Notes under the pieces: generated by a model
The model's database searches: none
Told to the model about the DNA's origin: nothing
Seen by the model: the letters and a program-made list of their open reading frames with translations, nothing else
Assembly (NCBI GenBank): GCA_910585295.1
Contig: CAJUDE010000005.1
Location: forward strand, 1 to 35,308
From: an uncultured Lachnospiraceae bacterium
GTDB taxonomy: Bacteria; Bacillota; Clostridia; Lachnospirales; Lachnospiraceae
DNA: 35,308 nucleotides
Direction of reading: 5' to 3'
Position numbers and translations under genes: made by a program
Part shown: one piece after another, positions 17,846-24,885 of the stretch
How positions within the stretch are numbered: position 1 is the stretch's first letter
How the letters are laid out: each line of letters begins with the position of its first letter

Positions 17846-17886
17846 AACAGGCGGCGCCTGCCATTGGATAGCAGATGCCGCCTGTT
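17846..17886 (-). promoter_or_regulatory. Stem-loop in the hnh leader
   Basis: Inverted repeat AACAGGCGGC (17846-17855) and GCCGCCTGTT (17877-17886), 10 bp perfect, with an inner CTGC/GCAG pair. It lies between the promoter at 17914-17942 and the hnh start at 17824. There is no U-run after it on the minus strand, so it is more likely a leader structure or processing site than a terminator. Confidence 0.5.
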
Positions 17887-17913
17887 ATAATTTCCAAAAA
17901 TTTTATTGTAATT

Positions 17914-17942
17914 ATCCTACCATAGTAGAACAGACTTGTCCA
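17914..17942 (-). promoter_or_regulatory. Candidate promoter of the late operon
   Basis: Minus-strand TGGACA (17942-17937), 17-bp spacer, TAGGAT (17919-17914). It lies in the 164-bp gap between the ArpU-like regulator and hnh, where ArpU/RinA-type regulators activate late genes. The -35 and -10 matches are moderate. Confidence 0.5.
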
Positions 17943-17988
17943 GGGTGTTGAATCGGGCGTGCTGTCAAGCCCCTTTACCTGCCCAATG

Positions 17989-18561
17989 CTATATTGCATC
18001 TGACCCAAACAGCAGCACCGCCAGTTCCCTTACCAGGGCATTCTTATAATTCCTCACCGTCTTTTCGTTTAAATTATTATTATACCCTCCCTTTCCAGAA
18101 AGAAGGTCTGCAATCTCCTCATAGGTATAAACCTCTTCCATGACCTTATCCCCCTCTGCCTGCCTTTTGCGGCTTAAATAACGTAACTCTATGACCTCAT
18201 AGCCCTTCCTGCCTTTTATCTTTCCCAATGCCTTCTCAATGCGCCCCACATCGTTCAGGCTACGTTCATAAGACGCCCTCCTGTCCCTTAATATGGCCTC
18301 CTCGTCTGTCTGCCCCACCTTATTCTTTGTGTATGTAATGAAGCTTGCGCTTTTCCCCCGCAACGCCATTGCCAGGTATTCCTTTTCATCCTCTACATGC
18401 TCTTTCAGGGTTTGGTAGCAATAAAGGATTTTCTCCGTATTCTTAAAGGCCTCCTCCTTCATTGCCTTTTGGCGGTCCACCCATGAAATGCTGTTCATTT
18501 TCTTGAACACTTCATCAATTGTTGTAATAATCGCTTCCCTTGTTTCTTTTGTCACTCCCAT
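17989..18561 (-). CDS. ArpU-like late transcription regulator
   Basis: 190 residues, with GGGAGGCG before the ATG. The C-terminal part resembles a sigma-70 region 4 helix-turn-helix: GYEVIELRYLSRKRQ, TYEEIADLL and NEKTVRNYKNALVRELA. The N-terminal half is charged and helical. This is the architecture of ArpU/RinA-type proteins that switch on late packaging and structural genes, and the gene sits immediately upstream of that operon. Exact subfamily is uncertain. Confidence 0.82.
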   Translation of the reverse strand: MGVTKETREAIITTIDEVFKKMNSISWVDRQKAMKEEAFKNTEKILYCYQTLKEHVEDEKEYLAMALRGKSASFITYTKNKVGQTDEEAILRDRRASYERSLNDVGRIEKALGKIKGRKGYEVIELRYLSRKRQAEGDKVMEEVYTYEEIADLLSGKGGYNNNLNEKTVRNYKNALVRELAVLLFGSDAI

Positions 18562-18600
18562 GCCACGCCTCCCTGGCCGCCCAGGCTCTTACCGTTTTCC

Positions 18601-18888
18601 TTATCCAAAACTGCCCTCATTATTTTCCACCCCACCTTTTTCATCTTGATATAATTTATAGATGCATTGCATGACTGCACGCACCCTTGTTTCCCCCATC
18701 CCTTTAATCCCCCTTATTGCGCCCTCAATATCAGCAGGCAATACACTCCCCTTCTTTGCTGCCGCCCCTTCCTTATAGCCATCCTGCCAGAACTTAATCA
18801 AAAAAGCCTCCATCTGCTGGTGGTCCTTCTTCTTGATGTCTTTATATTGCTGCCTTGTGATGCCTATTTTCTTATCCTTTCCAGCCAT
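18601..18888 (-). CDS. Small phage protein of unknown function
   Basis: 95 residues from the ATG at 18888 (GGGATTGTGAGG upstream); a longer frame to 18972 runs through the neighbouring membrane-protein gene. It starts MAGKDKKIGITRQQYKDIKK and contains KFWQDGYKEGAAAKKG, a pattern I associate with small early proteins of Clostridia phages, and a helical C-terminal half. It overlaps the upstream gene by 17 bp. I do not recognise a function. Confidence 0.7.
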   Translation of the reverse strand: MAGKDKKIGITRQQYKDIKKKDHQQMEAFLIKFWQDGYKEGAAAKKGSVLPADIEGAIRGIKGMGETRVRAVMQCIYKLYQDEKGGVENNEGSFG

Positions 18889-19111
18889 CCTCACAATCCC
18901 TTCCTTTCCCTCTTCCTTTTTCCCCCTGCTGCATCCATAAGAATGCCAGGTAATCCCCAGCCAGCAGCACAATTGCGCTCAATGATATTTTTATTCCTAT
19001 GCTGCCTACCCATATTGCAACCAATGCCCCTATCAGGAAGGCAATTGCTGCTATGGCCGCTATGGAATTTATTATTTTGTCTATCTTATTTTTTCCCTCC
19101 ATTCCCTCCAT
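18872..19111 (-). CDS. Small membrane protein
   Basis: 79 residues from the ATG at 19111 (AAAGGA just upstream); TTG at 19135 or ATG at 19102 are alternatives. Two hydrophobic stretches are visible, IINSIAAIAAIAFLIGALVA and IKISLSAIVLLAGDYLAFLW, followed by a basic, glycine-rich tail. It is predicted to be an inner-membrane hairpin protein with both ends in the cytoplasm. Its place among early genes argues against a holin, though holin-like action cannot be excluded. Confidence 0.65.
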   Translation of the reverse strand: MEGMEGKNKIDKIINSIAAIAAIAFLIGALVAIWVGSIGIKISLSAIVLLAGDYLAFLWMQQGEKGRGKGRDCEDGWKG

Positions 19112-19161
19112 CCTTTCCTTTACTGCACATCGCAACCTTATCCAACAAATAAGGTTCTTCC

Positions 19162-19239
19162 CTATTTCCCTGTATTCTTGCTACATAATTTACATTGCAA
19201 TATATGCCACCCCCTGCCCTTCCATGGATGTTTCTTCAT
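19162..19239 (-). CDS. Possible 25-residue CxxC peptide
   Basis: ATG at 19239 preceded by AAGGAGGGGTGGG, an excellent ribosome binding site, followed by 25 codons (MKKHPWKGRGWHILQCKLCS then KNTGK). The CKLC pair may bind metal. It fills the gap between the VRR-NUC gene and the membrane-protein gene. Only the ribosome binding site and position support it. Confidence 0.35.
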   Translation of the reverse strand: MKKHPWKGRGWHILQCKLCSKNTGK

Positions 19240-19270
19240 CCCACCCCTCCTTCCGCTGCACCATATAGCC

Positions 19271-19675
19271 CTATGGCCACTGTCCCCCAGCCACAGGCAA
19301 CGCCTCTGGACACAGCAAATATTGCTCTATCAATTCTGCGGCCTTCCGCCAGCCATAGCATACCGCTGTGTAGTAACCTTGCCCATTTAGGTAACTAAGC
19401 CAACGTTCCTGGCTCTTAGTGGTGGTGTTCCTGCCTGCCTTCAACTCTATGTATAGCCCATGGTACCCTCCCCGTACCGCCGGAAGAGAAATGTCCGGCA
19501 CCCCTGCCTTCACACCCCTCCTTTTAAGTGCAACCGCTGTCGCCTTATCCCTCTTCCCGCCATTCGGCACATGGTGCAGGTATTCCAATTCTGGCATGCG
19601 CCCCACATTGCAGGCTGCCCACGCGAACAACGCCTCCTGGTTCCCACTTTCATTATCAACCTTGAAATTTCGCAC
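19271..19675 (-). CDS. VRR-NUC domain nuclease
   Basis: 134 residues from a GTG at 19675 with AAAAGGGGG upstream. The fold is the VRR-NUC variant of PD-(D/E)xK nucleases: Glu14 in GNQEALFAWA, then VPNGGKRD, Asp61 in GVPDISLPAVRGG, and the IELKAG strand with Glu77 and Lys79, then Gln89 in TTKSQERWL. Phage VRR-NUC proteins are structure-specific nucleases thought to act in replication or recombination, for example on branched DNA. Confidence 0.92.
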   Translation of the reverse strand: MRNFKVDNESGNQEALFAWAACNVGRMPELEYLHHVPNGGKRDKATAVALKRRGVKAGVPDISLPAVRGGYHGLYIELKAGRNTTTKSQERWLSYLNGQGYYTAVCYGWRKAAELIEQYLLCPEALPVAGGQWP

Positions 19676-19780
19676 CCCATAATCCCCCTTTTCCTATTTT
19701 TCCCTTTCACTGTCATCCCAGTTACTTTCGCTATGGGATGTGCCTGCCCATCCAAACCACTTCCCATGCACCCGCCTATT

Positions 19781-20011
19781 TCATTCAATCAACTCAAAAT
19801 TCTCTCCGAATTCTTCAAACGATGTTTCAACCCATCCAAAATCCGAATTATCGTTCAGTGAATCCAGGTGTACGTCTCCACCAATAAGGTTTCTCCTGTC
19901 ATATCTCTCCCAAACACTACCAATTTCCACGAATCCATATTCGTTTGGAATTTCAAAACCATCACCGTCACACCTCGGCAAACACATTTCTTTTATGCAT
20001 TTATACCTCAT
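19781..20011 (-). CDS. Small acidic phage protein, unknown function
   Basis: 76 residues from the ATG at 20011 (GCAGGTGG upstream), beginning MRYKCIKEMCLPRCDGDGFE. The body has GSVWERYDRRNLIGGDVHL and ends acidic with SFEEFGENFELIE. Small proteins with this layout (a Lys/Cys start, a W, then an acidic tail) are frequent in early regions of Firmicutes phages; no function is known to me. Confidence 0.72.
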   Translation of the reverse strand: MRYKCIKEMCLPRCDGDGFEIPNEYGFVEIGSVWERYDRRNLIGGDVHLDSLNDNSDFGWVETSFEEFGENFELIE

Positions 20012-20024
20012 TTTCCACCTGCCC

Positions 20025-20318
20025 TCATTCAATTCCGCCGGATTTTACGATTTCTATTGCATGGTCATAACTGCAAGCCTTTCCGTAATTCTTTTGGCTT
20101 TCGTAATTTTCACCAAACTTATTTTTTATTTCTTCTGCCCGCCTAAAATACTGATTCTTTTGCTGTTCCAACTGCTCCACAACCTTATCCACGTTATAAG
20201 CTGTAGGCATCATTTTAACTATGTTTTGATAATGACGATATTCATGCAATTCAGATCGAAACGTTCTGTCTGTCATTTTCGATAATAAAGCGCTTCTGCT
20301 AATCAAATCATTACCCAT
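20025..20318 (-). CDS. Small phage protein with DLISRSALL start, unknown function
   Basis: 97 residues from the ATG at 20318 (GAGAAAAGAAAG upstream). It starts MGNDLISRSALLSKMTDRTF, a recurring opening in Clostridia phage early proteins, has a VVEQLEQQKNQYFRRAEEIK helical segment and ends in YDHAIEIVKSGG. It overlaps no neighbour and lies 13 bp before the next gene. Function unknown. Confidence 0.75.
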   Translation of the reverse strand: MGNDLISRSALLSKMTDRTFRSELHEYRHYQNIVKMMPTAYNVDKVVEQLEQQKNQYFRRAEEIKNKFGENYESQKNYGKACSYDHAIEIVKSGGIE

Positions 20319-20374
20319 TCTTTCTTTTCTCCCATTCTCCTGCAAACCACTTCAACACTTCCACCTGTCTACAG

Positions 20375-20761
20375 CTATTCTGCAGTTCTAAGTAATTCTT
20401 TCGATGCAGCCTCGGCTTCCTCCAGTGTCAGAAATATTGTTTCCCCAACTCTGCCTTCCAACATACTCAAGGCACACATAAAGGCATCTGCTGTTGTTTC
20501 TCCTATGACAGTTTTCCCGCTTGGTAATGGATTGAGTGTATAAATTGTATCCCCCAACGCATAAGGCAATTTCAGCAGTTTCCCTTGTTCCTCCGCCTCT
20601 TTCCATTCCACAAACTTTTCAGCATCTTCTTTTTCTATGAACAGCGCCAAATGATTAAGAGATTCTTGTATCTGTCCTTTCTCATTCCAAATTCCCGCCC
20701 AACTCATAGGTCTTACTGCATATCTTCCTCTATCTGTTTCGCAAATTATAAGTTTATCCAT
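20375..20761 (-). CDS. Early phage protein, unknown function
   Basis: 128 residues from the ATG at 20761, with GGAGGGAAAGGG upstream. It starts MDKLIICETDRGRYAVRPMS. The middle has FVEWKEAEEQGKLLKLPYAL then GDTIYTLN, and the C-terminus has FLTLEEAEAASKELL, an arrangement common in short phage and transposon-borne proteins of Lachnospiraceae, where a beta domain is followed by a terminal helix. Role unknown. Confidence 0.75.
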   Translation of the reverse strand: MDKLIICETDRGRYAVRPMSWAGIWNEKGQIQESLNHLALFIEKEDAEKFVEWKEAEEQGKLLKLPYALGDTIYTLNPLPSGKTVIGETTADAFMCALSMLEGRVGETIFLTLEEAEAASKELLRTAE

Positions 20762-20839
20762 ATTTCCCTTTCCCTCCACAATCCCCCCTAAATCGCCCAA
20801 TAATATTGCACAGTAGATTCAGAGGGGAGTTGTACCAAA

Positions 20840-21010
20840 TTATTGTTCTTTACCAGCCCATTTTATTGTCTGATTAATCTTATGATTAATATCGTTGATT
20901 TCTTTTCTGATTTTGCAAAGCAATCTGTCAATATCAGGGTCATAGTCAGCATTTATCCGGTTAGATAAAAGCTGTTCTATTGTTTTGAGTTCACACAAAT
21001 TAAATTTCAT
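20840..21010 (-). CDS. 56-residue helical protein, unknown function
   Basis: ATG at 21010 with GAGGATTGGGAA upstream, 14 bp after the preceding stop, ending in TAA at 20842-20840. It starts MKFNLCELKTIEQLLSNRIN and has a likely coiled coil around LLCKIRKEINDINHKINQTI. The tight spacing and ribosome binding site support a real gene. A related DNA stretch encoding KEINDI occurs near 24,850. Confidence 0.7.
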   Translation of the reverse strand: MKFNLCELKTIEQLLSNRINADYDPDIDRLLCKIRKEINDINHKINQTIKWAGKEQ

Positions 21011-21024
21011 TTCCCAATCCTCTT

Positions 21025-21291
21025 TTACTGTGTTTCCACAATATCCAGAATCTTTTCAACCGCCTTTTCCCAAAAAATACGGACAAAATCATCAAGCGTT
21101 GCAAACTCTTTACCATCAACCAATCCGATTTCATCAGCAGTTCTCATAGCGGTTTTCATTCCCAATTTATCCATTGATTCCAATGTTTCATATACAATTT
21201 CAGAAACAACCTCTTCCGTTCCGCTGTATTCACAGCCAAGGGAGCAAAATTCCCTCATTTCTTCTATATCTTTCTTTGATAATTTCCCCAT
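21025..21291 (-). CDS. Small acidic protein, unknown function
   Basis: 88 residues, with a strong AAGGAGGAG ribosome binding site before the ATG at 21291. It starts MGKLSKKDIEEMREFCSLGC and is mostly helical and acidic, with TLDDFVRIFWEKAVEKILDI near the C-terminus. It follows the replication initiator gene by 22 bp in the early operon. No recognised domain. Confidence 0.75.
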   Translation of the reverse strand: MGKLSKKDIEEMREFCSLGCEYSGTEEVVSEIVYETLESMDKLGMKTAMRTADEIGLVDGKEFATLDDFVRIFWEKAVEKILDIVETQ

Positions 21292-21313
21292 CCCAGCTCC
21301 TCCTTAAATGATT

Positions 21314-22102
21314 TCAATCCCTTGTGAAAACCCTATCCTTGCCCCAGCTAGGCAGCTCCACCAATGTGTACCGGAAGTACCCATACCCGCAATATTCTGG
21401 GCTATGCACCCCCCTGCCCACGCTGGCTTTGTCCACATAATACCCCTTCACTGGCCTTGCCTCCGCCCGGAAGTACTCCCTGTCCGTGATTATGATGTAC
21501 TCTGGCACTGGCCTTTCCAGGTTCTTGCTGCAGTTCCACCGCTTCCCCTGCAGCGCCCCTTCCCCCCTCCCCCTGTGCGTGTCCGTGTATTTGATCAGGT
21601 AGGCCGCCAACTCCGCATACTGGCCACTGTCGTCCAATGGGAAAACCTTTACCCTGGTATGCCCCCCGTATGCCTTATACCAGCACTCTTGGAGTATCTT
21701 CACGTCTATCCGGTTCACTACTAGGTGGTGGTGGCGGGCGCCCTTCTTGCCAACCTCCATCACATGGATATACTTGAACTCCAGGCCAGCCTTCTTATAC
21801 TCCTTCCTGCACCCCCTCAGGAATATGTCCATGTCCTTACGCATATCTTCCCTCCCCCTTGGCGGTTCCCCCTCCACCCGTACATAGGGCAGCACCACAT
21901 GGTAGTCACCATACCCGTAGTTGGCATTGATCAGAACCCTCAGCTCCCTCTCAGCCCTCCTTGTGTTTATTTTTTTCTGCTGCTCCGTGGTTGGCCTCAC
22001 CTTGTCACCCCTGCGGATCCCCTTCTTTTTATACCTGCTTGTATAATAACACTCCACTTCTATTGTCTTCCCCGCCCTGGTCACCCTCTTAACGTATGGC
22101 AT
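21314..22102 (-). CDS. HUH-type rolling-circle replication initiator-like protein
   Basis: 262 residues from the ATG at 22102 (GGAGGGGGTG upstream; a longer frame exists without a site). The HUH endonuclease signature is visible: VMEVGKKGARHHHLVVNRID with the metal-binding histidines at 124-126, and a tyrosine motif AELAAYLIKYTDT with Tyr168, Lys171 and Tyr172. A preceding segment with YHVVLPYVRVEGEPP would be motif 1. HUH enzymes nick one strand and stay linked through Tyr. It is the only replication initiator candidate in the window. Length and order fit Rep_2/relaxase-like phage proteins. Confidence 0.78.
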   Translation of the reverse strand: MPYVKRVTRAGKTIEVECYYTSRYKKKGIRRGDKVRPTTEQQKKINTRRAERELRVLINANYGYGDYHVVLPYVRVEGEPPRGREDMRKDMDIFLRGCRKEYKKAGLEFKYIHVMEVGKKGARHHHLVVNRIDVKILQECWYKAYGGHTRVKVFPLDDSGQYAELAAYLIKYTDTHRGRGEGALQGKRWNCSKNLERPVPEYIIITDREYFRAEARPVKGYYVDKASVGRGVHSPEYCGYGYFRYTLVELPSWGKDRVFTRD

Positions 22103-22246
22103 AAGGACACCCCCTCCACTCCCTCCCTGTCGGAAAGTTAATTGTTTTATCAAGCGGGAAATGGGCTGCAATCACGCGCCCCCACTTGACTTCCTGCCAT
22201 ACGCCGCTTATAATTAAGGTGTTGGAAGCTGTATGTGTATGGCTTC

Positions 22247-22276
22247 GCCCCAGTGGTATTCCCGTACCCCTGGGGC
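22247..22276. repeat. Stem-loop in the gap downstream of the 68-residue gene
   Basis: Inverted repeat GCCCCAG/CTGGGGC (22247-22253 with 22270-22276) extended by GGTA/TACC. It lies in the 248-bp stretch 22103-22350, which holds no convincing gene. No U-run follows on either strand. Confidence 0.5.
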
Positions 22277-22350
22277 ATTCCTTTTGCTACATTTGAAATT
22301 AGAACATATGTTTTGCATAGCCATGCGGCAAGGTACCACCTTTGCCAACC

Positions 22351-22557
22351 TCATTGCAGCATTTCGCATATTACATTCCTTGGCGCATTTCCCTGCCACT
22401 CCTGCATCACGGCAGCAGCCTCTTCTTTGCCGGAAACCTCCTGCTTCCCTATCATCCTGTTTTTCATTTCATCATAGAAATACACCATGCCATCCCTTGC
22501 ATCATAGAATGTTGTGCAGTAATCCGTATATTTCACTTCTTTCCCCAACAAAACCAC
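22351..22557 (-). CDS. Small phage protein, unknown function
   Basis: 68 residues from a GTG at 22557 preceded by CTAGGGG. It begins MVLLGKEVKYTDYCTTFYDA and has VYFYDEMKNRMIGKQEVSGK followed by a helical EEAAAVMQEWQG segment. It overlaps the end of the 64-residue gene upstream by 56 bp in a different frame. The overlap is unusual for this operon and may reflect a base-count change in a C7 run of that gene. Function unknown. Confidence 0.55.
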   Translation of the reverse strand: MVLLGKEVKYTDYCTTFYDARDGMVYFYDEMKNRMIGKQEVSGKEEAAAVMQEWQGNAPRNVICEMLQ

Positions 22558-22696
22558 CCCCTAGCCGTGGTTCCCCCTGGCAACAGGGGGGGACCGCATC
22601 CTCACCGCGAACCTTGCCATCATTTATGAAAACTGTAGCCCCATAACGCTCATACTCCTCAGCACATTCCCGTGCTGTCTTTTTACTGTAATCCAT
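22502..22696 (-). CDS. Small phage protein, possibly frameshifted at a C7 run
   Basis: 64 residues from the ATG at 22696 (GGAAGAGGTGG upstream), starting MDYSKKTARECAEEYERYGA then TVFINDGKVRGED. The second half after AVPP is glycine-rich and reads into the following gene. With one C fewer in the C7 tract (minus strand of 22586-22592), the frame would instead stop at a TAG 2 bases before the next GTG, which is a more usual spacing. The N-terminal half looks real; the C-terminus is doubtful. Confidence 0.55.
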   Translation of the reverse strand: MDYSKKTARECAEEYERYGATVFINDGKVRGEDAVPPCCQGEPRLGGGFVGERSEIYGLLHNIL

Positions 22697-22783
22697 GGCA
22701 TCCACCTCTTCCATAAGGTAAGGAGCCTACCCCTCTCCTCCCCGTCAATGCTAAACAACTCCATCCAAACCACTTCCTGCCTT

Positions 22784-23491
22784 TTAAAATTGCAGCCGCA
22801 TTTGTGCTGTTTCCTCCTGGTACCGCGCCCTTGATAATTGGTACATATACTTATCTTTTTCAAATCCGACAAACGGCACCCCTGCTTCACTGAACGCTAT
22901 CAGGCTGCTTGCACTCCCCACATGGGTGTCAATCACTTTCCACCCGCCCTTTATGTATTTCTGGGCAATCCACCGATATAAGTTCACAGGTTTTTTCGTA
23001 GGGTGGATCCGCTTCTCATTCAGCTTTTTATTCCCTTGCTGCATATGCCCTTCCACTATTGACTTCCCTTGCATCATGCCATTCCACATATACCGGAATA
23101 GCCTCACAGAGCCATGCATGCTGCAATAAGCTATCTCACAATCTGAAAAACTGTTGTTTCCGTTACACTTGTCCCAAACAATGCGGCCAGAGCCGAAAGG
23201 ATAATCAAAATAGTTGCAGCCCCATATAATTTGATGCCTTGACACCCGAGCCAATTCATCAAAGTACGCCTTGCCCGGCACATCCCACTCATCAGACGGC
23301 TTATAATGCCGCTGTACCCCAATAGGGCTTACCGCCCGACCGTAATAGCAACGCCTTTCCGGCCCACTGAAATAGGGCGGGTCCACCACTGCCAGGTCAA
23401 AATACTTGTCAGGGAACCCACGCATCCCCTCCATGCAGTCCATGTTATGGTACCCAAACCCAAGCACCGCCTTCACCCCCTGCCTTGCCAT
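22784..23491 (-). CDS. DNA adenine/cytosine-N4 methyltransferase (beta class)
   Basis: 235 residues from the ATG at 23491; a GTG at 23497 overlapping the upstream stop is the alternative. Catalytic motif IV is DPPY (37-40) in YFDLAVVDPPYFSG. The target-recognition middle follows, then HPTKKP (163-168) and the AdoMet-binding motif I in the C-terminal part, here DTHVGSAS (188-195) where DPFxGSGT is usual. The order IV-then-I marks a beta-class amino-MTase. It has no restriction partner nearby and probably protects phage DNA from host restriction. Confidence 0.9.
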   Translation of the reverse strand: MARQGVKAVLGFGYHNMDCMEGMRGFPDKYFDLAVVDPPYFSGPERRCYYGRAVSPIGVQRHYKPSDEWDVPGKAYFDELARVSRHQIIWGCNYFDYPFGSGRIVWDKCNGNNSFSDCEIAYCSMHGSVRLFRYMWNGMMQGKSIVEGHMQQGNKKLNEKRIHPTKKPVNLYRWIAQKYIKGGWKVIDTHVGSASSLIAFSEAGVPFVGFEKDKYMYQLSRARYQEETAQMRLQF

Positions 23492-23493
23492 CC

Positions 23494-23925
23494 TCACTCC
23501 TCATACGCGCTCCTCTCTGCCTTTGTCCTTGTTATCTTGATTTTCCCATTGTTTGTGGCGTTTATCTTCGCCTTCACCCCATTCCCAATTTCCACAGTAG
23601 CCCCTTTGGCTTCCCCATCCCCAACCAGCTCCACCACTTCATGCAGCAGCCCCTCCACCTCCTCAGACACCACCTCAAACTGGTTCCCTTCGCCGAACAG
23701 GAAGGCTATCCTGTTATGCGCCCGCTCCTTCTGCCTCTTCTTCCTTTGGTAAAACGATGCGCTGGCACAGTCGCATGTCTCTGCCGCATACTCGTCCGCC
23801 TCTTCTGTTGTCCACTCTACGGGCATGTCCTCAATTGCTTGCTGCCCGCAAAACCTGCACACCCCCGTCCTGGCTTCCATCAGCCCCCCGGAACCCTCAC
23901 ACTCCTTAAGCTTGTCCAATAACAT
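23494..23925 (-). CDS. Phage protein with N-terminal zinc-finger-like cysteines
   Basis: 143 residues from the ATG at 23925 (GGGGAAGGCAT upstream); the longer frame to 24204 antisense-overlaps a better gene. After a short helix it has CRFCGQQ (residues ~23-29) and a second pair in ETCDCASASFY, likely one zinc site. Then comes the basic KKRQKERAHNRIAFLFGEG, a helix and a C-terminal beta region, GVKAKINATNNGKIKITRTK. Proteins like this are common in early regions of Lachnospiraceae phages; function unknown. Stop overlaps the MTase start region. Confidence 0.72.
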   Translation of the reverse strand: MLLDKLKECEGSGGLMEARTGVCRFCGQQAIEDMPVEWTTEEADEYAAETCDCASASFYQRKKRQKERAHNRIAFLFGEGNQFEVVSEEVEGLLHEVVELVGDGEAKGATVEIGNGVKAKINATNNGKIKITRTKAERSAYEE

Positions 23926-23956
23926 ATGCCTTCCCCTTTCCCTGCTGCATCCTTTG

Positions 23957-24220
23957 TCACTGTTTCCTTTTTGCATTCCTTTTTGGGTAGACACGCTTCG
24001 CAAACGCCCTCCCATGCCTGTCCTCCCAAAGCATAAGCTTCCCCCGCGGCGCCCTCCCCTTCTTTTTCTGGCTGGCATGCCAATATTTCCCTTCCTTATC
24101 CACGTAATAGCGTATGTAATGTGTCCCATTGTCCTCCATCCCCACAAGTTCCCAGCCTGTGTCTGGCTCCCCTTCAAAATATTGGGAACACCCCATAATT
24201 CCATCCATTGCCTTTCCCAT
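23957..24220 (-). CDS. Small basic phage protein, unknown function
   Basis: 87 residues with TTAAGGAGCAG before the ATG at 24220. It starts MGKAMDGIMGCSQYFEGEPD, has a GTHYIRYYVDKEGKYWHASQ block suggestive of a small beta sheet, and ends with a strongly basic tail (RVYPKRNAKRKQ), which suggests nucleic-acid contact. No named family recognised. Confidence 0.7.
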   Translation of the reverse strand: MGKAMDGIMGCSQYFEGEPDTGWELVGMEDNGTHYIRYYVDKEGKYWHASQKKKGRAPRGKLMLWEDRHGRAFAKRVYPKRNAKRKQ

Positions 24221-24250
24221 CTGCTCCTTAATCCATCCTATCCTCTTTGC

Positions 24251-24499
24251 TCATACCTTATAAACCCTCACGCCCTGCTGCATAATATCCAGGCAGTACC
24301 CAGCTTCCACCAATTTCTGCACAGCTAACGGGGGCGCTGATTTTATTACAATGCCCTGCTGCACCGTCCCGCTTACGTTTACCCAGCCTATGCTTAATTC
24401 AATTGGCGCGCTTTTCCTCTGGATATCCAAAAGGAGGCTTAAAACCTCTCCCTGCTCTTCATATTTTTCTGCTTCCAAATTGCCCATTTCGTACTGCAC
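24251..24499 (-). CDS. Small phage protein, unknown function
   Basis: 82 residues. The GTG at 24499 follows TAAGGAGC very closely; an ATG 12 bases later (MGNLEAEKYEEQGEVLSLLL) is the alternative start. It has a helical N-terminal half, then IELSIGWVNVSGTVQQGIVI and VEAGYCLDIMQQGVRVYKV, compatible with an alpha/beta domain. It is the third of a run of small early genes; no function recognised. Confidence 0.65.
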   Translation of the reverse strand: MQYEMGNLEAEKYEEQGEVLSLLLDIQRKSAPIELSIGWVNVSGTVQQGIVIKSAPPLAVQKLVEAGYCLDIMQQGVRVYKV

Positions 24500-24523
24500 G
24501 CTCCTTAAATTTAAACTTACTTT

Positions 24524-24637
24524 CTACCCCGCATCGCAAAGGACAGATGTAATTAGCCCTATACATAATAAAAACATCCGTCCCCGCCACTTGTCAGGCT
24601 TGTTCATCTGCCGCCATTCAGGCGGTTCCATCTGCAT
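24524..24637 (-). CDS. 37-residue peptide with a hydrophobic segment
   Basis: ATG at 24637 with GTGGAAAAAA upstream; the frame overlaps the previous small gene by 20 bp and ends at TAG 24526-24524. The peptide has a charged start (MQMEPPEWRQMNKPDKWRGR) followed by MFLLCIGLITSVLC, a possible short membrane segment. Small size makes the call tentative. Confidence 0.45.
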   Translation of the reverse strand: MQMEPPEWRQMNKPDKWRGRMFLLCIGLITSVLCDAG

Positions 24638-24776
24638 TTTTTTCCACTATATGCGGCCTTATCCTCCTGGCTAAATCTTTTAGGATTTCTCTTGCTTCTT
24701 CCTTTGAGACACATTTATCATCACAGATTATGATTGATGTCGGCCCCAACATAAACTTTTCTGCCACATGACCCAT
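24618..24776 (-). CDS. 52-residue phage protein, unknown function
   Basis: ATG at 24776, four to five bases after GGGAGGTG, ending at TGA 24620-24618. It begins MGHVAEKFMLGPTSIIICDD and has a helical SKEEAREILKDLARRIRPHI segment, with a pair of cysteines. The good ribosome binding site and operon spacing support it. It fills a stretch otherwise without a gene. Confidence 0.68.
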   Translation of the reverse strand: MGHVAEKFMLGPTSIIICDDKCVSKEEAREILKDLARRIRPHIVEKNADGTA

Positions 24777-24885
24777 AAGGCACCTCCCATCCCTTTGTTT
24801 AATTTATGTAACACTGGTTGTACTCTTATCTGCAAATTGTAAAATATCGTTGATTTCCTTTCTTTCTTGTTTTATAATTCCATCA

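Noticed and set aside
17814..18008. 64-codon minus-strand frame in the hnh leader
   Set aside because: Covers the promoter-like pair and hairpin and overlaps the ArpU-like gene end; not protein-like.
19510..19788. 92-codon minus-strand frame over the VRR-NUC gene
   Set aside because: Out-of-frame shadow of the nuclease; its C-terminal part is low-complexity basic sequence.
22214..22399. 61-codon minus-strand frame with several cysteines
   Set aside because: No usable ribosome binding site, overlaps the 68-residue gene, and includes a stable stem-loop; not convincing as a protein.
22624..22890. 88-codon minus-strand frame with MELFSIDGEERGRLL start option at 22764
   Set aside because: It overlaps the methyltransferase C-terminus and the 64-residue gene, which have better sequence and ribosome binding sites; a short real peptide from 22764 cannot be excluded.
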